62,307 bases of DNA from contig JAHAWU010000003.1 of NCBI GenBank assembly GCA_018383815.1, forward strand, positions 1-62,307. The letters run 5' to 3'. The DNA is from Candidatus Jordarchaeia archaeon (GTDB lineage Archaea; Asgardarchaeota; Jordiarchaeia; Jordiarchaeales; Jordiarchaeaceae). Every line of letters begins with the position of its first letter. Position 1 is the stretch's first letter. The notes beneath the pieces were generated by a model. That model worked only from the letters and a program-made list of their open reading frames with translations, searched no databases and was not told the origin of the DNA. A program made the translations under genes and the position numbers. Shown here one piece after another: positions 36,704-45,602 of this stretch.

Positions 36704-36993
36704 TGCCGAGAACTAAGAAGGTAGGTATTACTGGTAGGTTTGGAGCAAGATATGGTACAAAGGTGAGAAAGCGTGTAAAAACCATTTTGGAAGGACTGAG
36801 TACCTTTCATAAATGCCCCCGGTGTGCAACTAAAGCGGTTAAACGAGTGTCTACTGGAGTATGGTCCTGCAGAAAATGTGGACATACCTTTACGGGTGGA
36901 GCTTATCTTCCAGAAACTCCTTTAGGCAAGGAAAAAAGACATATCATAGACACAGTTGCGTTAAGCTCGGAGAAAAATAAGCCACCACAATAA
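36703..36993 (+). CDS. rpl37ae: Ribosomal protein eL37-type zinc ribbon L37Ae (eL43)
   Basis: 96 residues. RTKKVGITGRFGARYGTKVR followed by the zinc ribbon CPRCATKAVKRVSTGVWSCR KCG. Usual place in the exosome superoperon. In many archaea rpoP (Rpo12) follows directly; here 171 bp without an ORF of CxxC type separate it from pcc1. Confidence 0.96.
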   Translation: MPRTKKVGITGRFGARYGTKVRKRVKTILEGLSTFHKCPRCATKAVKRVSTGVWSCRKCGHTFTGGAYLPETPLGKEKRHIIDTVALSSEKNKPPQ

Positions 36994-37164
36994 ATTTTTC
37001 CTATCCTCATAAATATTTGATGCCCCTTCTAGCTTTAGTCTACATAAAAAGGAGACCTAAAAAGAACATTTTCTATCGAAAATAGGATATTGATTAAAAA
37101 TTGTAACAATTTGAGATTACCAATATTTTAGGGCAAGGCACAAAAAGTATTTGGAGTAAATTTA

Positions 37165-37410
37165 ATGAAATACAATGCAAAAGGAGTTATACAAATTACT
37201 TTGCCTAGGAATTTATTGGAAGTTGTTTTCAGAGCTCTTTTCCCTGAGGTTATTTCCGGTGCTAGCGAGCGTTATATAGGTAAATTAAAAAGAGATGGTG
37301 ACATTATAAGCTTAGAAATTAAGGCTGAGGATACGGTTGCGCTCAGAGCGGCTTTAAACTCGTATCTCAGATGGTTAAAAATAATTTATGACATTAACGA
37401 ACTTGTTTAG
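37165..37410 (+). CDS. pcc1: KEOPS complex subunit Pcc1
   Basis: 81 residues. Pattern LEVVFRALFPEVISGASERY and AEDTVALRAALNSYLRWLKI matches Pcc1, the dimerising subunit of KEOPS, which transfers threonylcarbamoyl to A37 of ANN-decoding tRNAs. Lies 11 nt before the prefoldin gene, its normal neighbour. Confidence 0.9.
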   Translation: MKYNAKGVIQITLPRNLLEVVFRALFPEVISGASERYIGKLKRDGDIISLEIKAEDTVALRAALNSYLRWLKIIYDINELV

Positions 37411-37421
37411 GAGGCGTGTAG

Positions 37422-37790
37422 TTGTCAGGAAATGAAATCCCCCCACAGGTTCAACATCAAATATCAATGCTACAGCAATTGCAACAAAAATTGGAAATAA
37501 TCATCACCCAAAGGTCTCAATCTGAAATTCAGTTGAGGGAAACAGAACAGGCTCTAAGTGAACTCGAAAAAATTGAGCAGGGAAGCAGTGTTTACAAAAT
37601 GGTTGGAACGTTACTGATAAAAACCCAACCCGAAAAAGTTAAGGAAGAACTTCGGGATAAAAAGGAAACACTTGAATTAAGGGTAAAAACTCTTCAGAGA
37701 CAAGAAGAACGCTCAAGGAAGCAACTAGAGGAGATGCGGGCAAAAGTCCAAGAATCGCTTCAGCAACGAGGTTTAAGCCCGGCGGGCTAA
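37422..37790 (+). CDS. pfdB: Prefoldin subunit beta
   Basis: 122 residues, two long coiled coils (IPPQVQHQISMLQQLQQKLE and KTLQRQEERSRKQLEEMRAK) joined by the beta hairpin YKMVGTLLIKTQPEKVKEEL. Co-chaperone that delivers unfolded chains to the thermosome. Start TTG at 37422 behind AGGAGG. Confidence 0.95.
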   Translation: MSGNEIPPQVQHQISMLQQLQQKLEIIITQRSQSEIQLRETEQALSELEKIEQGSSVYKMVGTLLIKTQPEKVKEELRDKKETLELRVKTLQRQEERSRKQLEEMRAKVQESLQQRGLSPAG

Positions 37791-37791
37791 A

Positions 37792-38082
37792 ATGAAAGAA
37801 CAAAAGAAGAGAGATTTGAAAAATTTAACATTGGAAGAATTAGAAGAACTTTGCATTCTTGCTGAGGACGAAATAAAGAAATATATTTACTCAAAAGTTC
37901 CTAAGAAAGAAGTTAACCAGTTGGAAATCATGGTTGAATTAGGTTCAGAAGAAAACATGAATTTAACCATCGAAATAAATCTTGAAATTGAGTCTTTATC
38001 TGAACAGGAAAATAAAATGTTAGCAGAAGAGGCACTGAGAGTAGCTATGAAGACTATAGATGGAAGGCTATTAGGGTTATAA
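37792..38082 (+). CDS. DUF3194-type small archaeal protein
   Basis: 96 residues, acidic, with LTLEELEELCILAEDEIKKY at the N-terminus and a beta stretch LEIMVELGSEENMNLTIEIN. This protein regularly sits between prefoldin beta and the DHH gene in archaea; no function is established. ATG is 1 nt from the prefoldin stop. Confidence 0.8.
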   Translation: MKEQKKRDLKNLTLEELEELCILAEDEIKKYIYSKVPKKEVNQLEIMVELGSEENMNLTIEINLEIESLSEQENKMLAEEALRVAMKTIDGRLLGL

Positions 38083-38084
38083 CA

Positions 38085-39083
38085 TTGATCATAAATACTT
38101 TTAAAAACTTCTTCATTAATCATATTCAAAAGATTTTAATTATTTGTCACCAAAACGCAGACCCAGACGCTTTGTGTAGTGCTTACGCCATAAAAAAGCT
38201 GGTCGCACACCTTTTTCCAGAAATTGAATCCTTAATAGCCGCCGACGATATAAGTAAAGTCTCAAATGGGGTATTAGAAGATCTACAAGTACCTTTAGCT
38301 AAAGATATCACGATTGATATGTTTGACGCCTTTATAATCGTTGACACCAATAATATTGAACAACTAGGTTGCTACCGCTCAGTAGTAAACCTCTTAAAAC
38401 CGATACTGCTCATCGACCATCACACACCCCATATATCTGCAATCCAATTTACCAAGCACCTAATAATTGATGAGACATCTACCTCAACTGCCGAAATAGT
38501 GTACAACCTTTTTAAGGAAGCAGGCATAAAACCGAGTCCGGACACCGCTATGGCTTTGCTTATGGGAATAACCTACGATAGTAAACACTTTCTTTTAGCA
38601 AACGCTTCCACCTTTAGGGCCGTCACGGATCTTATAGACGCAGGCGCGGACTACAACGCGATAATTGAGAGACTTAGCACTACAATGCCTAGATCAGAAA
38701 GGATGGCAAGGCTGAAGGCTATTAACAGAGCGCAAATACATGATATTAAAAATTGGTTAATTGCCATTTCACATGTAAGTTCTTATGAGGCTAGTGCCTG
38801 CAGAGCACTTATCGAGACAGGAGCAGACATAGCAATAGTGGTAGCCAAAAGAAAAGAGGAAATTAGAGTAAGTGCTAGATCCACACAGAACATTTACAAA
38901 AAAACAGGCATTCATTTGGGAAAACTTATGGAGGAACTGGGAGCCACAGTTGAAGGTGTCGGTGGAGGACACTCAACCGCCGCCGGTTTTAATGGGAAAA
39001 ATAGCTATACTAAAGTTATCAAATATTTACTCAAAATAATTGAAGAAAAGTTAGAAAATGCCCCACCAGGCCCTCTGGATTAA
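38085..39083 (+). CDS. DHH-family phosphoesterase
   Basis: 332 residues. DHH motifs: CHQNADPDALCSAYAIK, FIIVDTNNIEQLG, LLIDHHTPH and, in the DHHA1 domain, GVGGGHSTAAGFNGK. RecJ/NrnA-like manganese phosphoesterase; archaeal relatives cleave short RNA/DNA or cyclic dinucleotides. Start TTG at 38085. Last gene of the superoperon. Confidence 0.9.
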   Translation: MIINTFKNFFINHIQKILIICHQNADPDALCSAYAIKKLVAHLFPEIESLIAADDISKVSNGVLEDLQVPLAKDITIDMFDAFIIVDTNNIEQLGCYRSVVNLLKPILLIDHHTPHISAIQFTKHLIIDETSTSTAEIVYNLFKEAGIKPSPDTAMALLMGITYDSKHFLLANASTFRAVTDLIDAGADYNAIIERLSTTMPRSERMARLKAINRAQIHDIKNWLIAISHVSSYEASACRALIETGADIAIVVAKRKEEIRVSARSTQNIYKKTGIHLGKLMEELGATVEGVGGGHSTAAGFNGKNSYTKVIKYLLKIIEEKLENAPPGPLD

Positions 39084-39292
39084 AAAAATAAAGTTAAAAT
39101 GAATTTATGAACGCTGAATGATCGCATGTGATTTATTGTTAAAATTTTGTTTTTCCTTTTGACTGATACCCGTTCTTATTTTCTATGCTATCAGGTATGG
39201 AGAAGGGGCTTTTGTGGAATAATAGTGAATTCCTATTTTTCACTACTCTGACCATTCCTAAAGTAAAAATGGCTTCTGAGTTAGTATAAATT

Positions 39293-40024
39293 TTAGATTA
39301 TCGAACCTAATAATGGCGCAAGTATGGCTCCCAAAGAACTACCAATTAGCAATAGTATTCCTTGAACAATGCAAATTAAGCCAAATGGCACGGCAATTAT
39401 GGGAAATGTGAGAATCATTGCGAGTATTTTGAGTAAATCTTCAATGAACTTGAAAAGTAAATATGTAATGAGTAGAACTGCTACGAATACCAAGATTAGC
39501 CAGGTTGTTTCAGTAATGTTGAAGTATTTCCATACTAGTACTGTAATACCGCCTCCTACTAGTAATGCAATAACTGCCGCCCAAGGAACTGCCTTTATTG
39601 GTTTCATTAAAAGTGCGAAACCCACTAGTATCAGAATACCATAGGTGTAAGCAGGGTGAAGCCAGAAATAATACTTATATTGAATAATTAAGCCCAACAT
39701 ATAGAACGTAAAACCGTAAACGCTTTGAACCCCACTAATCGCCGCAAGATACAGGATAGAAAAGCTTTGTAATATATTGTTACCTGTTAGCCACGTCTGT
39801 ACACCTGAAATTATGCAGAATATGCCTATTATTATGCCTAAATAAACTATTATCCGTATTAACAGTTGTACTCCACTGCCTACAACAGGCACAACTCCGA
39901 AGGCTCTCTCAAGAAGCCTTCCCGCCGCAGCCGATCCTGCTAGGATTAAAAATAGCGGAGCCAGTCTAACTAGCAGAGGTATGTCTAACGTAAATTGGAA
40001 ACCGAATTGTAGAGTAACTATCAT
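39293..40024 (-). CDS. Polytopic membrane protein of unknown function
   Basis: 243 residues with about six or seven hydrophobic segments, e.g. LVRLAPLFLILAGSAAAG, IIVYLGIIIGIFCIISG, YTYGILILVGFALLM, AAVIALLVGGGITVLVW and LILVFVAVLLITYLLF. No catalytic motif. Glycine-rich C-terminus (GSSLGAILAPLLGSII). Divergent from the phosphoribosyltransferase. No family recognised. Confidence 0.65.
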   Translation of the reverse strand: MIVTLQFGFQFTLDIPLLVRLAPLFLILAGSAAAGRLLERAFGVVPVVGSGVQLLIRIIVYLGIIIGIFCIISGVQTWLTGNNILQSFSILYLAAISGVQSVYGFTFYMLGLIIQYKYYFWLHPAYTYGILILVGFALLMKPIKAVPWAAVIALLVGGGITVLVWKYFNITETTWLILVFVAVLLITYLLFKFIEDLLKILAMILTFPIIAVPFGLICIVQGILLLIGSSLGAILAPLLGSII

Positions 40025-40250
40025 TTGTGCTCCCTCAATTTGATGGTCTAACTAATAATCGCTAATAAAGTAAAAAAGGATTTTGTATGGTGCAAAAACG
40101 GTTATTGCCCATTAGGTTTTTCAACTAAATATCACTTGCACATAATGATTTCCAACAATGATATACGAAATGGATAATAGATTTAATCAGGATAATATCC
40201 TAAATAGTTATTATCTAAAAGTGAACAAAATCAAGCTTATGGTGTTTTTG

Positions 40251-40868
40251 TTGGATAAAATCAAATATATTGCTCCCAGTTGGGATGAGATTTACGAATC
40301 ACTAATAAAATTAGCGAAAAAGATTGTTAAAGACAAATATAGACCTGATTATATAGTTGGCATTGCTCGTGGAGGATGGATTGTTGCACGCGTACTATCA
40401 GATTTACTCGGCATAAAGGAGGTGGCGAATATCCGGGTAGAATTTTATGAGGACATAAGTCAGACACGGGATATCCCTTGCATAACCCAAGACGTTTCTG
40501 TAGATGTTAGGAATAAAAAGGTACTAGTTTGTGATGACGTTGCAGATACGGGCAAAAGTCTTAAAGTAACTGCAGACTGTCTGAGAAGCAAGGGAGCAGC
40601 TGAGGTGAGGATCTCTACTCTGCATCGAAAACCAAGATCGATAGTCCGCCCAGACTACTATATCTCAGAGACAGAGGCTTGGATAATTTACCCTTGGGAG
40701 ATTTTTGAAACAATTAGTAGCCTTGTGAGGAAATTAGGGAAGGAGGGAAAAAATTTGGAGGAGATAAAAAAGGAGATAGCACGGACTAAAATCCGACCTG
40801 AATATATAGACTACTTTATTAATTGGGTTAAGGTAATCGAAAAATACTCGATGAACGCCAAACACTAG
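40251..40868 (+). CDS. Type I phosphoribosyltransferase
   Basis: About 205 residues from TTG 40251 (LDKIKYIAPSWDEIYESL); an ATG at 40239 and one at 40158 are also in frame, and the longer N-terminus is not typical. The PRPP loop is VLVCDDVADTGKSLKVTADC, and IVGIARGGWIVARVLSD is the N-terminal pyrophosphate loop. Resembles archaeal xanthine/hypoxanthine-guanine-type PRTs in nucleobase salvage. A C-terminal extension (about 150-205) is present. Substrate not determinable. Confidence 0.85.
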   Translation: MDKIKYIAPSWDEIYESLIKLAKKIVKDKYRPDYIVGIARGGWIVARVLSDLLGIKEVANIRVEFYEDISQTRDIPCITQDVSVDVRNKKVLVCDDVADTGKSLKVTADCLRSKGAAEVRISTLHRKPRSIVRPDYYISETEAWIIYPWEIFETISSLVRKLGKEGKNLEEIKKEIARTKIRPEYIDYFINWVKVIEKYSMNAKH

Positions 40869-40927
40869 AAAAGGATTACAGTTTCTACAAAGGTTTATTG
40901 AAAAGGTGCTTAAGGAAGTAAAGCTTT

Positions 40928-41506
40928 ATGATAATCAAAAATGTTGAGAATTGCCGACGTTTTATTGGAATTTTCGGATTAGAGACACAGGGAGTGGACT
41001 TGCCTTCTCTTCTCAATAGCGTTAATGAACTAAGTAAAGAGTCAAGGGTGGTGATTCAACTTTTTGATTCTTCTTTAATCGCAACTTGGGAGCACCTATT
41101 TTTTGGTGCTTTGAATGCTATAAAAGCTTTCAGATATGGTAAAAATATTTCAAATAACTTGTCAGTAGAATGTTTACTCTATGTTTCGGGTCAGAGGCAG
41201 ATCAGTGTAGCAGTGGAGAACTTTGGAGTAAAGCAGAGTACCAGAAGTATGGGAATTATTTTAATTGGTGATACCCAAGATCTTCTTACAGAGGCCCGCA
41301 GAAAGATTTTGCAAATAACAAAAGGTACGGAGAACGATGCAGTTTTATCTATTAATGAAGATAAGTTTAGAAAGATACGTAGTTTTTTCCAAATTACTGA
41401 AATTGAGCTAGATACAATTCGCCGTTCAGATGACTGGAATTCCTACATTGATGCTCTAACAAGATATTGCATTGAGAGGTCATCATTGTTAACTTTACAG
41501 AGATAG
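40928..41506 (+). CDS. cgi121: KEOPS complex subunit Cgi121
   Basis: 192 residues. The core WEHLFFGALNAIKAFRYGKN and LSVECLLYVSGQRQISVAVE matches Cgi121, which binds tRNA 3' ends and docks on Bud32. Convergent with sua5, so two t6A genes are side by side; Pcc1 is 3.5 kb upstream. Kae1 and Bud32 are not in the window. Confidence 0.87.
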   Translation: MIIKNVENCRRFIGIFGLETQGVDLPSLLNSVNELSKESRVVIQLFDSSLIATWEHLFFGALNAIKAFRYGKNISNNLSVECLLYVSGQRQISVAVENFGVKQSTRSMGIILIGDTQDLLTEARRKILQITKGTENDAVLSINEDKFRKIRSFFQITEIELDTIRRSDDWNSYIDALTRYCIERSSLLTLQR

Positions 41507-41545
41507 ATGCTCCTTATTCTTAATCAAAGCTAATTCAAGGAGCCT

Positions 41546-42196
41546 CTAATCTTTGACATCTATAAATTTTTTAAGCACCCGCGCACCGATTATGCCTTCG
41601 CGAAGAATTACTGCTGGTCTTTGGGTTAAATCTATAATTGTGGAAGGTTGAGCATTTAAAGTTTCTCCACCATCCAATATCATATCCGTATCTTTTCCGA
41701 TTTGTTCTTGAACCTGTTTTGCGTTCAATGCCGGAGGTTGACCTGAGATATTTGCACTGGTTCCTATTAAAATTCCATTTAAACATTTTGCTAGTAACTG
41801 TGGAACTTTATGGGCGGGTAGCCTAATAGCAATACTATCCTTGTCCCCTGTAACAATGCTAGGTATTTTAATGAGGGGTTTTAGTATAAGAGTTAATCCT
41901 CCGGGCCAAAAATTTTTTGAGAGTAGGTCTGCGTCCGGTGTGAACTCAGCTACTTTTCTGGCTATACTATCGTCTGATACCAGTAGGGGTAGCCCCAACT
42001 CCCACTTTCTTCTTTTGGCTCTCAATAAATTTTGAACTGCTTTAACATCAAACGGATTTGCCCCTAAACCATAAACTGTGTCTGTTGGATACGCTACCAG
42101 TTTTCCTTCTCTCAGTAGCCTTCCCGCTTCTCTAATGATCTTCATGTCCGGATTTTCAGGATCAATCTTAACTTTCCTCAATCCATTAAGCCCCAA
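41546..42196 (-). CDS. tsaC: Threonylcarbamoyl-AMP synthase (Sua5/YrdC family)
   Basis: 216 residues, a YrdC-domain-only enzyme without the Sua5 C-terminal domain. LVAYPTDTVYGLGANPFDVK, LRAKRRKWELGLPLLVSD and LIGTSANISGQPP are the typical motifs. Makes threonylcarbamoyl-AMP for KEOPS. Confidence 0.95.
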   Translation of the reverse strand: MGLNGLRKVKIDPENPDMKIIREAGRLLREGKLVAYPTDTVYGLGANPFDVKAVQNLLRAKRRKWELGLPLLVSDDSIARKVAEFTPDADLLSKNFWPGGLTLILKPLIKIPSIVTGDKDSIAIRLPAHKVPQLLAKCLNGILIGTSANISGQPPALNAKQVQEQIGKDTDMILDGGETLNAQPSTIIDLTQRPAVILREGIIGARVLKKFIDVKD

Positions 42197-42562
42197 TATT
42201 TTTTCCTGACGAGTATTATAATTTTAGAGGCAACATCTCTATTTAAAACATGAGGAATTCAATAAACCCGTTTGGAAAAATATCTATATCATTCTGGTTA
42301 ATTCGAAAGTTAAAAAAATGTTTGACATCTTAGCCCCCACCATCGTCTGGTACTCCAAGGAATGAAAATGGGGCAGAAAGCCACCAAGACATATGTTGCT
42401 AAGAAGGCTCTATCAGAGAGACATCCAAATTTTTAGGGAAAAGGGAGGGATAGGATACTAGTTTGGAAAAAGGATAATTAAGGTTACCGAAAAGAAACTG
42501 TAATAAACCACTTTTCACTAACGAAAATTAGTTTACATATTATTCTTCTGAGGTTTTTAGAA
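42197..42562. other. Intergenic region before the nucleotidyltransferase gene
   Basis: About 365 bp. A 24-codon basic frame (MKMGQKATKTYVAKKALSER and HPNF) begins at about 42364 behind an AGGA; too short to accept. No RNA gene seen. Confidence 0.3.
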
Positions 42563-43588
42563 TTGGAAGCTGTAATACTGGCCGCTGGCAAGGGTACACG
42601 TATGGGTGCCCTATCTCAATTCCTTCCCAAGCCGCTCATCCCCATAGCTAATCGTCCCATAATTGAACACCTTATTCTGGCATATAAGAAGGCTGGAATT
42701 TCCGATTTCATAATTGTGACAGGGCATCTTGGAAGTAAGATAAGAAATCAATTAGGGGATGGTGCTCAGTACGAGGTGTCGATAAGGTATAGGGAGTCTA
42801 AAAACTATAATTTAGGGCCCATACATTCATTACTTGCTGCGGAGGAAGAAATTTCTTCAAATAATTTTTTTGTGAGCCCTGGAGATTTTATTATAGATCC
42901 TAGGGCGATCGAAACTGTGAAGAAAAAACATTCAAGGGAGGGAGTGACTATTGCTGTAGATATCGCCTCTGACTCCAAATTGGGAACTACTGTGTATACC
43001 TGCCCCACGGGGTTAAAATATGGTCGCGTTTCTGGATTCCGTAAACCTATTTTAAAAGGGGGGGAGCCGCATCTATGTGTTAGCCTTCTTCTATGTAACT
43101 CCTCGATTTTTCATTACATTCACGAGGCCCTTGAAAATGGATTAAATATACTTTTGGATGCATTAAATCTCTTCATCCGAAACGGCCAACCAGTTTGCTT
43201 CATTGATGTTTCTAAAAACTATTGGTTCGATGTGGACTCTATATCTGATGTTATAAGGGCGAACAAGTTTGCACTTATAAAAGGATTGATACCTCAAAAC
43301 AATTTCTATGTCAAGAACTCGAAACAAGTTAGAGGACCTATAAAGAAAAAGTGGAAAATTGGGTTAGATAGAACTTCTATCATAAGTGGTCCCACCGTAC
43401 TCGAATCTAATTGCCAGATTGGCCCTAGGAGCAAAGTAGGCCCCTTTGTGTCTATGATGAGTGATTGTGAGATTTCCTCTAGCGTGATTATCCAGAACTC
43501 TGTGCTTTTTGGAAATGCTATTGTGGAGGAGAATAATCAATATTCCAATGCGGTACTGTATAAAAATCTCTTATTTCCATCGGTGTAG
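42563..43588 (+). CDS. Sugar/polyol-phosphate nucleotidyltransferase
   Basis: 341 residues. MEAVILAAGKGTRMGALSQF is the NTP-binding loop, and FVSPGDFIID holds the metal aspartate. From about 270 on hexapeptide repeats form a left-handed beta helix (IISGPTVLESNCQIGPRSKV, VIIQNSVLFGNAIVEEN). The very short spacing to a CDP-alcohol phosphotransferase suggests a CTP-using enzyme, e.g. CTP:inositol-1-phosphate cytidylyltransferase of di-myo-inositol-phosphate synthesis, but glucose-1-phosphate thymidylyl/uridylyltransferase is also possible. Confidence 0.8.
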   Translation: MEAVILAAGKGTRMGALSQFLPKPLIPIANRPIIEHLILAYKKAGISDFIIVTGHLGSKIRNQLGDGAQYEVSIRYRESKNYNLGPIHSLLAAEEEISSNNFFVSPGDFIIDPRAIETVKKKHSREGVTIAVDIASDSKLGTTVYTCPTGLKYGRVSGFRKPILKGGEPHLCVSLLLCNSSIFHYIHEALENGLNILLDALNLFIRNGQPVCFIDVSKNYWFDVDSISDVIRANKFALIKGLIPQNNFYVKNSKQVRGPIKKKWKIGLDRTSIISGPTVLESNCQIGPRSKVGPFVSMMSDCEISSSVIIQNSVLFGNAIVEENNQYSNAVLYKNLLFPSV

Positions 43589-43610
43589 AATTTATTTGGA
43601 GAGGCACGGT

Positions 43611-44231
43611 TTGCCTTCTAAATATAGAATCCGGCGCATCTTCAAACCAATAATTTATAAAATAGCAAGGGGTTTTGCAAGTGCAGGTTTAACCCCTAAT
43701 CAAGTTACTATACTCGCACTTGGTTTATCTTTACTCGCGTCTATCACAATTTCTTATGGTTTTCCCGTTCTTTACGGAGTTTTAGTATTTATTACTGGTC
43801 TATTAGATGGGGTGGATGGCGCCCTGGCCAAAATTACATGCTCCGCCTCGCCCAGAGGCGGTATTCTGGACTCTTTAGCAGATAGATACTCTGATTTTAT
43901 TCTGATTTTAGGATTCTTATTTTGGAAGGAAGCGGCAAACTTTTACTTTTTAGTTCCACTCAATCTGTGGGTAATTATTTCTTTAGCGGGATTCGTAATG
44001 GTGAGTTATACAAGATCTAAGGGGGAAGTCTATAACCTAGATTTGAACCGCGGTGTAGCAGGTAGATCAGAAAGATTGTTCATTCTCTTCGTATTTTCCA
44101 TTCTTTATCCATTAGACGCCAGATTGCCAATTTATGGTTTAATAATTGCGGGAATACTGGCCAATTTTACTGCGTTTTATCGTATTGCAGTAGCGCTTAA
44201 AAACCTACACAGAAGCAGTATCACTACATGA
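43611..44231 (+). CDS. CDP-alcohol phosphatidyltransferase
   Basis: About 206 residues, integral membrane with roughly six helices. The family signature DGxxARx8Gx3Dx3D appears as DGVDGALAKITCSASPRGGI followed by LDSLADRYSD, with an extra two residues before the glycine. Start TTG 43611 follows GGAGAGG; the longer frame from 43509 overlaps the previous gene and is unlikely. Could make di-myo-inositol phosphate phosphate (DIPPS) or a phospholipid head group. Confidence 0.85.
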   Translation: MPSKYRIRRIFKPIIYKIARGFASAGLTPNQVTILALGLSLLASITISYGFPVLYGVLVFITGLLDGVDGALAKITCSASPRGGILDSLADRYSDFILILGFLFWKEAANFYFLVPLNLWVIISLAGFVMVSYTRSKGEVYNLDLNRGVAGRSERLFILFVFSILYPLDARLPIYGLIIAGILANFTAFYRIAVALKNLHRSSITT

Positions 44232-44273
44232 AAAATGGTTCATGTTTTTCAAGTAAAAATGAGGATAAAACTG

Positions 44274-44288
44274 AAAAGTATTTAAAAT
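44274..44288 (+). promoter_or_regulatory. TATA-like promoter of comDE
   Basis: GAAAAGTATTTAAAATAGG: purine-rich BRE followed by TATTTAAAA, about 60 nt upstream of comD. Confidence 0.45.
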
Positions 44289-44346
44289 AGGTTAAGTTTC
44301 TAAAATGTGACAGTTCTGATTATTTACGCTCAGGGAGCTTTTATTT

Positions 44347-44859
44347 ATGATATCAAATATTATTTTCAGAGAACTTATTCGATTCGGTGTTGATTTTGTT
44401 GTATCTGTTCCCAGTAGTCTTTTTAAAAATCTCTTAGACATGCTGGATGAGGCAAAAGAAATATTGCATGTGCCTGTAACTCGAGAAGAGGAGGGTGTGG
44501 GGATAGCTGCGGGAGCGTATTTGGGGGGTAAAACACCAGCATTAATTATGCAAAATAGTGGTCTAGGCAACTCAATTAATGCACTTGCTTCTCTTAATAT
44601 GGTTTTCAAAATACCACTTCTAATTCTAATAGCTCAGCGGGGTGGAAAAGGAGAAACAATCCCCGCACAGATACCTATGGGAAAAGCTACTCCAGCGCTA
44701 TTGGACGCTATAGGGGTCCCCCATTATACGCCAAAAAATGCGGAACAAATTCCTGAGGCTTTTGAAAGAGCGAAAAAGTCGTTTCATAGTAATAAGGTTC
44801 CAGTAGCGGTACTAATAGAAATGGAATTGATGAAAAATGAAGAGAATAGAAGCTATTAA
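44347..44859 (+). CDS. comD: Sulfopyruvate decarboxylase subunit alpha
   Basis: 170 residues, the pyrimidine-binding half of a thiamine-diphosphate enzyme: FGVDFVVSVPSSLFKNLLDM, then VTREEEGVGIAAGAYLGGKT with the catalytic glutamate and ALIMQNSGLGNSINALASL. ComDE converts sulfopyruvate to sulfoacetaldehyde in coenzyme M synthesis. Phosphonopyruvate decarboxylase is a close relative but is usually one chain. Overlaps comE by 23 bp. Confidence 0.87.
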   Translation: MISNIIFRELIRFGVDFVVSVPSSLFKNLLDMLDEAKEILHVPVTREEEGVGIAAGAYLGGKTPALIMQNSGLGNSINALASLNMVFKIPLLILIAQRGGKGETIPAQIPMGKATPALLDAIGVPHYTPKNAEQIPEAFERAKKSFHSNKVPVAVLIEMELMKNEENRSY

Positions 44860-45418
44860 AAATATTGTGGAAGAGCTTGAGAAGGAGTTGGTGGTTTGCA
44901 ATCTTGGCTTCCCCTCAAGAGAACTATATAGTGTAGGGGATAGACCTGAAAACTTCTATATGCTTGGTTCTATGGGTTTGGCTTCCTCCATAGGTTTGGG
45001 ACTATCCTTATCGGTAAATAAACGTGTGGTAGTTATGGATGGGGATGGGTCTATCCTAATGAACTTGGGTTCTCTGGTAACGATAGCCAATTGGTCTCCT
45101 AGAAATTTAACATTAATTATTTTTGATAATAAGTCCTATGGGTCGACGGGGGGGCAACCAAGTTATACTGCAGGTAAAACAGATTTAGCGGCTCTGGCGT
45201 GGGCTGCGGGAGTTAAAAGGGTTTTTGTGGTGGAGTCTCCTCAAAAACTGAGAGAAGCTTATAGGAAATCTAAAAAAGGGTTAACAGTAATTATTGCAAA
45301 AGTCGAAAAAGGAAACGCCGACGTGCCCGTAATAGAAATGCACCCTCAAGAGATAAAGAACAGATTTGAAAATGCGGTTAAAAAAGTGAATAAGCCTAAA
45401 AGGCTTGGTAAGACGTAA
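44837..45418 (+). CDS. comE: Sulfopyruvate decarboxylase subunit beta
   Basis: 193 residues, the diphosphate-binding half. The ThDP motif GDGSILMNLGSLVTIANW and the following LIIFDNKSYGSTGGQPSYTA are typical of ComE. Start ATG 44837 overlaps the end of comD, consistent with a fixed alpha-beta ratio. Confidence 0.9.
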   Translation: MKRIEAIKNIVEELEKELVVCNLGFPSRELYSVGDRPENFYMLGSMGLASSIGLGLSLSVNKRVVVMDGDGSILMNLGSLVTIANWSPRNLTLIIFDNKSYGSTGGQPSYTAGKTDLAALAWAAGVKRVFVVESPQKLREAYRKSKKGLTVIIAKVEKGNADVPVIEMHPQEIKNRFENAVKKVNKPKRLGKT

Positions 45419-45602
45419 TTGCATCCTCGAACTTTTCCCGCAAATAGAAAAGACATGTTTTTACATATTCTAAGGAATTGGAAAAACAAGCAATAGACTT
45501 AAAGAGGAGAATAGAAAAAGAAAAATTCTCAAGGCCAACAAGTTAATTTAACAAGTTTTAAAAACCAATCCTCAAATTTAAGAGAACGTTAAATGGAAGG
45601 AG

